DNA from: Aquabacter sp040049275
GTDB lineage: Bacteria; Pseudomonadota; Alphaproteobacteria; Rhizobiales; Xanthobacteraceae
DNA length: 64,000 nucleotides
Direction of reading: 5' to 3'
Assembly: GCF_040049275.1 (NCBI RefSeq)
Contig: NZ_JBDZDT010000002.1
Location: forward strand, 1 to 64,000
The notes beneath the pieces are model-generated. The model did not search any database and had not been told where the DNA came from. It saw only the letters and a list, made by a program, of their open reading frames with translations. A program made the position numbers and the translations under genes. Below, piece by piece: positions 61,862 to 64,000 of the stretch (within the stretch, counting starts at the first letter, position 1; every line of letters begins with the position of its first letter).

Positions 61862-64000
61862 TTCGCCGGCAGCCAGGAGCGGATGAGGGACAGCAGGCGC
61901 GGCACGTCGATGGGCTTCGATAGGTAGTCGCTGGCCCCCGCGGCAAGGCACTTTTCCCGGTCGTCCTTCATGGCCTTGGCCGTCAGCGCAATGACGGGAA
62001 GCTTGGCGAGCCCCGGGCGCTTGCGGATTTCGGCCATGGCTTCATAGCCGTCCATCACCGGCATCATGATGTCCATGAGGACGATCTCCACGTCCCGCCT
62101 TTCATCCAACTGGGCAAGCGCCTTCACGCCGTCCTGCGCCAGCACCACCTCCATGCCCTTGCCGCGCAGCACCTTGGCGAGAGCGTAAATGTTGCGCATG
62201 TCGTCGTCTACAACCAGAACGATGCGTCCCTTCAGGTCGCCGTCCGGCTCCGCCGGCACCGCCTTCGATGCATGCTGCACGCTGTGCAGGAACAGGCTGA
62301 CCTCGTCCAGCAGGCGGTCGGGGGAAAGCGCGCCCTTGATCACGATGCTGTCCGTGAAGCTGCGCAGGCGCAGGCTTTCCTCGCTGGTGAGGTCGCGGCC
62401 GGAATAGACCACCACCGGCGCCTGGATATCGCGCGCCGCCATGTGCTCCAGCACCTCGAAGCCGGACATGCCCGGCAGGCCGAGATCCAGCACGACACAG
62501 TCGAAGGGGGTCTGCTCCATCATGGCGACGGCATCCTCGCCGCTGCTCGCTTCCGCCACGTCTATGCCCTCGCGGGCAATCAGCTTGTGGGCCGCGAAGC
62601 GGGCCGCGGGGTCATCGTCCACCACAAGGACCCGGCGCTGGCGCTCGGAGGAAAAGTGCGTGAGCACCGCCAGGGCGCCGGACAGGTCCTCGGCGGTCAC
62701 GGGCTTCGTGAGGAAGCCCACCGCGCCGAGTTCCCGGCCGCGCCGGGACTCGTCGAGGGCCGAGACGATGTGAACCGGGATATGGCGGGTGGTGGCGTCC
62801 TGCTTCAACCGCTCGATCACACCCCAGCCGTCCATGCCCGGCAGCATGACGTCCAGAAGGATGCCGGTGGGCTGATGGGTGCGCGCGAGGGCGAGCCCGC
62901 TTTCGCCGTCGCCTGCCGCAATCGCCTGATAGCCCTTCCGCCGGACGAGGCCCACGAGGGTGCGGGCGAAGATGGGGTCGTCCTCCACGATGAGGATGCG
63001 CGAGGTGCCTTCGCGGAGGTCCTCGCGGTCGTCTTCCACCTTGGGCGTCGGACGCGGCGGGCGGATCACCGGGAGCGGGACTCTGCGCACCTCCGGCTCC
63101 TCGGCCGCCACATCCGCCGGTGCGCCGACTGGGAGGACAAGGCGGAACCGCGTGCCGCGCCCCAGTTCGCTCTCCACCGTCACGTCGCCGCCGAGGAGCA
63201 CCGCGAGGCTGCGGGAGATGGCGAGGCCGAGGCCGGTGCCGCCGAACTGGCGGCGCGTGCTCGCATCCACCTGCTCGAATGCCTCGAAGATGGTTTCCAG
63301 CTTGTCGGCGGGGATGCCGATGCCGGTGTCGGACACTTCGACGGCAAGCGCGTCGCCGCCGTTTGCGGCCGCGAAGGTTAGGTTCACGGAGCCGTCGGCG
63401 GTGAATTTGAAGGCGTTGCCGAGAAGGTTGTTGGTGATCTGCTCAAGCTTGCCGTCGTCGGTGGCGATGGATTTCGGCGCGTCGTCCGCGACGGTCACGC
63501 TGAAGGCCAGCCCCTTTTCCAGCGCCACGTGGCGGAAGTTGCGCTCCATCCTCTGGGCGAAGGCGGGGATGCTGACCGGCTCGATGGCGACATCCATCTT
63601 GCCCGCCTCCACCTTCGAGAGGTCCAGGATCTCGTTGATCAGCCGCAACAGGTTCGATCCGCTGCCATGGATGATGGAGGCGGCCTCCACCTGGTCCGAA
63701 TTGAGGTTGCCGTCGTGATTCTCAGCAAGGTCATGGGAGAGGATGAGCAGGCTGTTGAGCGGCGTGCGCAGCTCGTGGGACATGTTGGCGAGGAACTGCG
63801 ACTTGTACTGGTTCGCCCGCGCAAGATCGCTCGCCTTCGCCTCGGTCTCCTGCTGAAGGGTCTCCAGCTGGTCCTTCTGCTGGTTCAGGTGGTCGGTATT
63901 GCGCTGGAGCTCCGCGTTCGAGGCCTGAAGCTCCTGTGCCTGCACCCGCAATTCCTCTTCCGAGGCGATAAGGCGCTGCGACTGCTGCTGCAATTGCTCG
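61858..64000 (-). CDS. Hybrid sensor histidine kinase with three receivers (5' end outside window)
   Basis: At least 713 residues; the sensor part lies beyond base 64000. Visible order: coiled coil (~1-60), HisKA with phospho-His in FLANMSHELRTPLNS, HATPase with NLLGNAFKFT and GTGLGLAISRSL, then three receivers with acceptor Asp in LLDVMLPGMDG, VLDLGLPGMSG and LMDIMMPVMDG. Multiple receivers behind a Q-rich coiled coil resemble the HAMP-array hybrid kinases of Rhizobiales. Heads the kinase-CheR-CheB-GGDEF operon. Confidence 0.93.
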   Translation of the reverse strand, partial: EQLQQQSQRLIASEEELRVQAQELQASNAELQRNTDHLNQQKDQLETLQQETEAKASDLARANQYKSQFLANMSHELRTPLNSLLILSHDLAENHDGNLNSDQVEAASIIHGSGSNLLRLINEILDLSKVEAGKMDVAIEPVSIPAFAQRMERNFRHVALEKGLAFSVTVADDAPKSIATDDGKLEQITNNLLGNAFKFTADGSVNLTFAAANGGDALAVEVSDTGIGIPADKLETIFEAFEQVDASTRRQFGGTGLGLAISRSLAVLLGGDVTVESELGRGTRFRLVLPVGAPADVAAEEPEVRRVPLPVIRPPRPTPKVEDDREDLREGTSRILIVEDDPIFARTLVGLVRRKGYQAIAAGDGESGLALARTHQPTGILLDVMLPGMDGWGVIERLKQDATTRHIPVHIVSALDESRRGRELGAVGFLTKPVTAEDLSGALAVLTHFSSERQRRVLVVDDDPAARFAAHKLIAREGIDVAEASSGEDAVAMMEQTPFDCVVLDLGLPGMSGFEVLEHMAARDIQAPVVVYSGRDLTSEESLRLRSFTDSIVIKGALSPDRLLDEVSLFLHSVQHASKAVPAEPDGDLKGRIVLVVDDDMRNIYALAKVLRGKGMEVVLAQDGVKALAQLDERRDVEIVLMDIMMPVMDGYEAMAEIRKRPGLAKLPVIALTAKAMKDDREKCLAAGASDYLSKPIDVPRLLSLIRSWLPAK

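Overview
The window reads as a high-GC alphaproteobacterial chromosome, most likely Hyphomicrobiales/Xanthobacteraceae-like. This is an inference from gene content: a ~1600-residue NAD-glutamate dehydrogenase, the Suv3-like helicase/S4/FdxA set, overlapping metX-metW, many Liv-type ABC transporters, and dispersed hairpins with the core CCGGGCTTGTCCCGG. I see no phage genes, insertion sequences, rRNA or CRISPR array. One tRNA is present, tRNA-Ser(GGA). Almost every gene is complete. Only the first gene (a Liv permease) and the last (a hybrid histidine kinase) run off the ends.

Layout. 1-3.0 kb: minus-strand Liv-type ABC operon (livG, livF, binding protein, livH). 3.2-8.8 kb: an AhpD-like protein divergent from NAD-glutamate dehydrogenase. 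9.2-14 kb: housekeeping genes (cupin, glyoxalase II, methyltransferases, metX/metW). 14.2-18.2 kb: Suv3-like RNA helicase with a long disordered tail, an S4 protein and ferredoxin FdxA. 18.25-18.95 kb: a 0.7 kb gene-free gap of repeats and hairpin-rich DNA. 19-22 kb: prfC, dapD, tRNA-Ser. 22.3-24.9 kb: a small LysR/SDR/exported-CMD group. 25-30.9 kb: two divergent paralogous binding-protein genes, one followed by livHMGF.

30.9-42.1 kb is the most distinctive metabolic region. It holds a beta-hydroxyacid dehydrogenase, two SDR dehydrogenases, a metallo-beta-lactamase-fold hydrolase, a DHDPS/aldolase-family enzyme, a PdxA2-type dehydrogenase, a DUF1537 four-carbon acid-sugar kinase, a GntR/FCD regulator, a GlcD-like FAD oxidase and two TctC-type binding proteins without TctA/TctB. 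It looks like an acid-sugar (tetronate-like) catabolic locus. The motif TTGT-NN-ACA(A/G), or a close form, occurs in front of three of its transcription units.

42.3-45.2 kb: an Orn/Lys/Arg decarboxylase and a GNAT acetyltransferase. 45.2-51.6 kb: one compact minus-strand operon (NMT1/SsuA-like ABC transporter, an atypical crotonase, an NDP-forming acyl-CoA synthetase and a GntR regulator), with a perfect 16-bp palindrome just upstream. 51.9-59.3 kb: a MoxR-Bat (aerotolerance-type) operon in which one VWA protein has lost its metal-site aspartate and is fused to TPR and Q/P/K-rich segments. 59.4-64 kb: a signalling operon (hybrid kinase, CheR, receiver-less CheB, receiver-GGDEF), three of its four genes joined by 4-bp ATGA overlaps.
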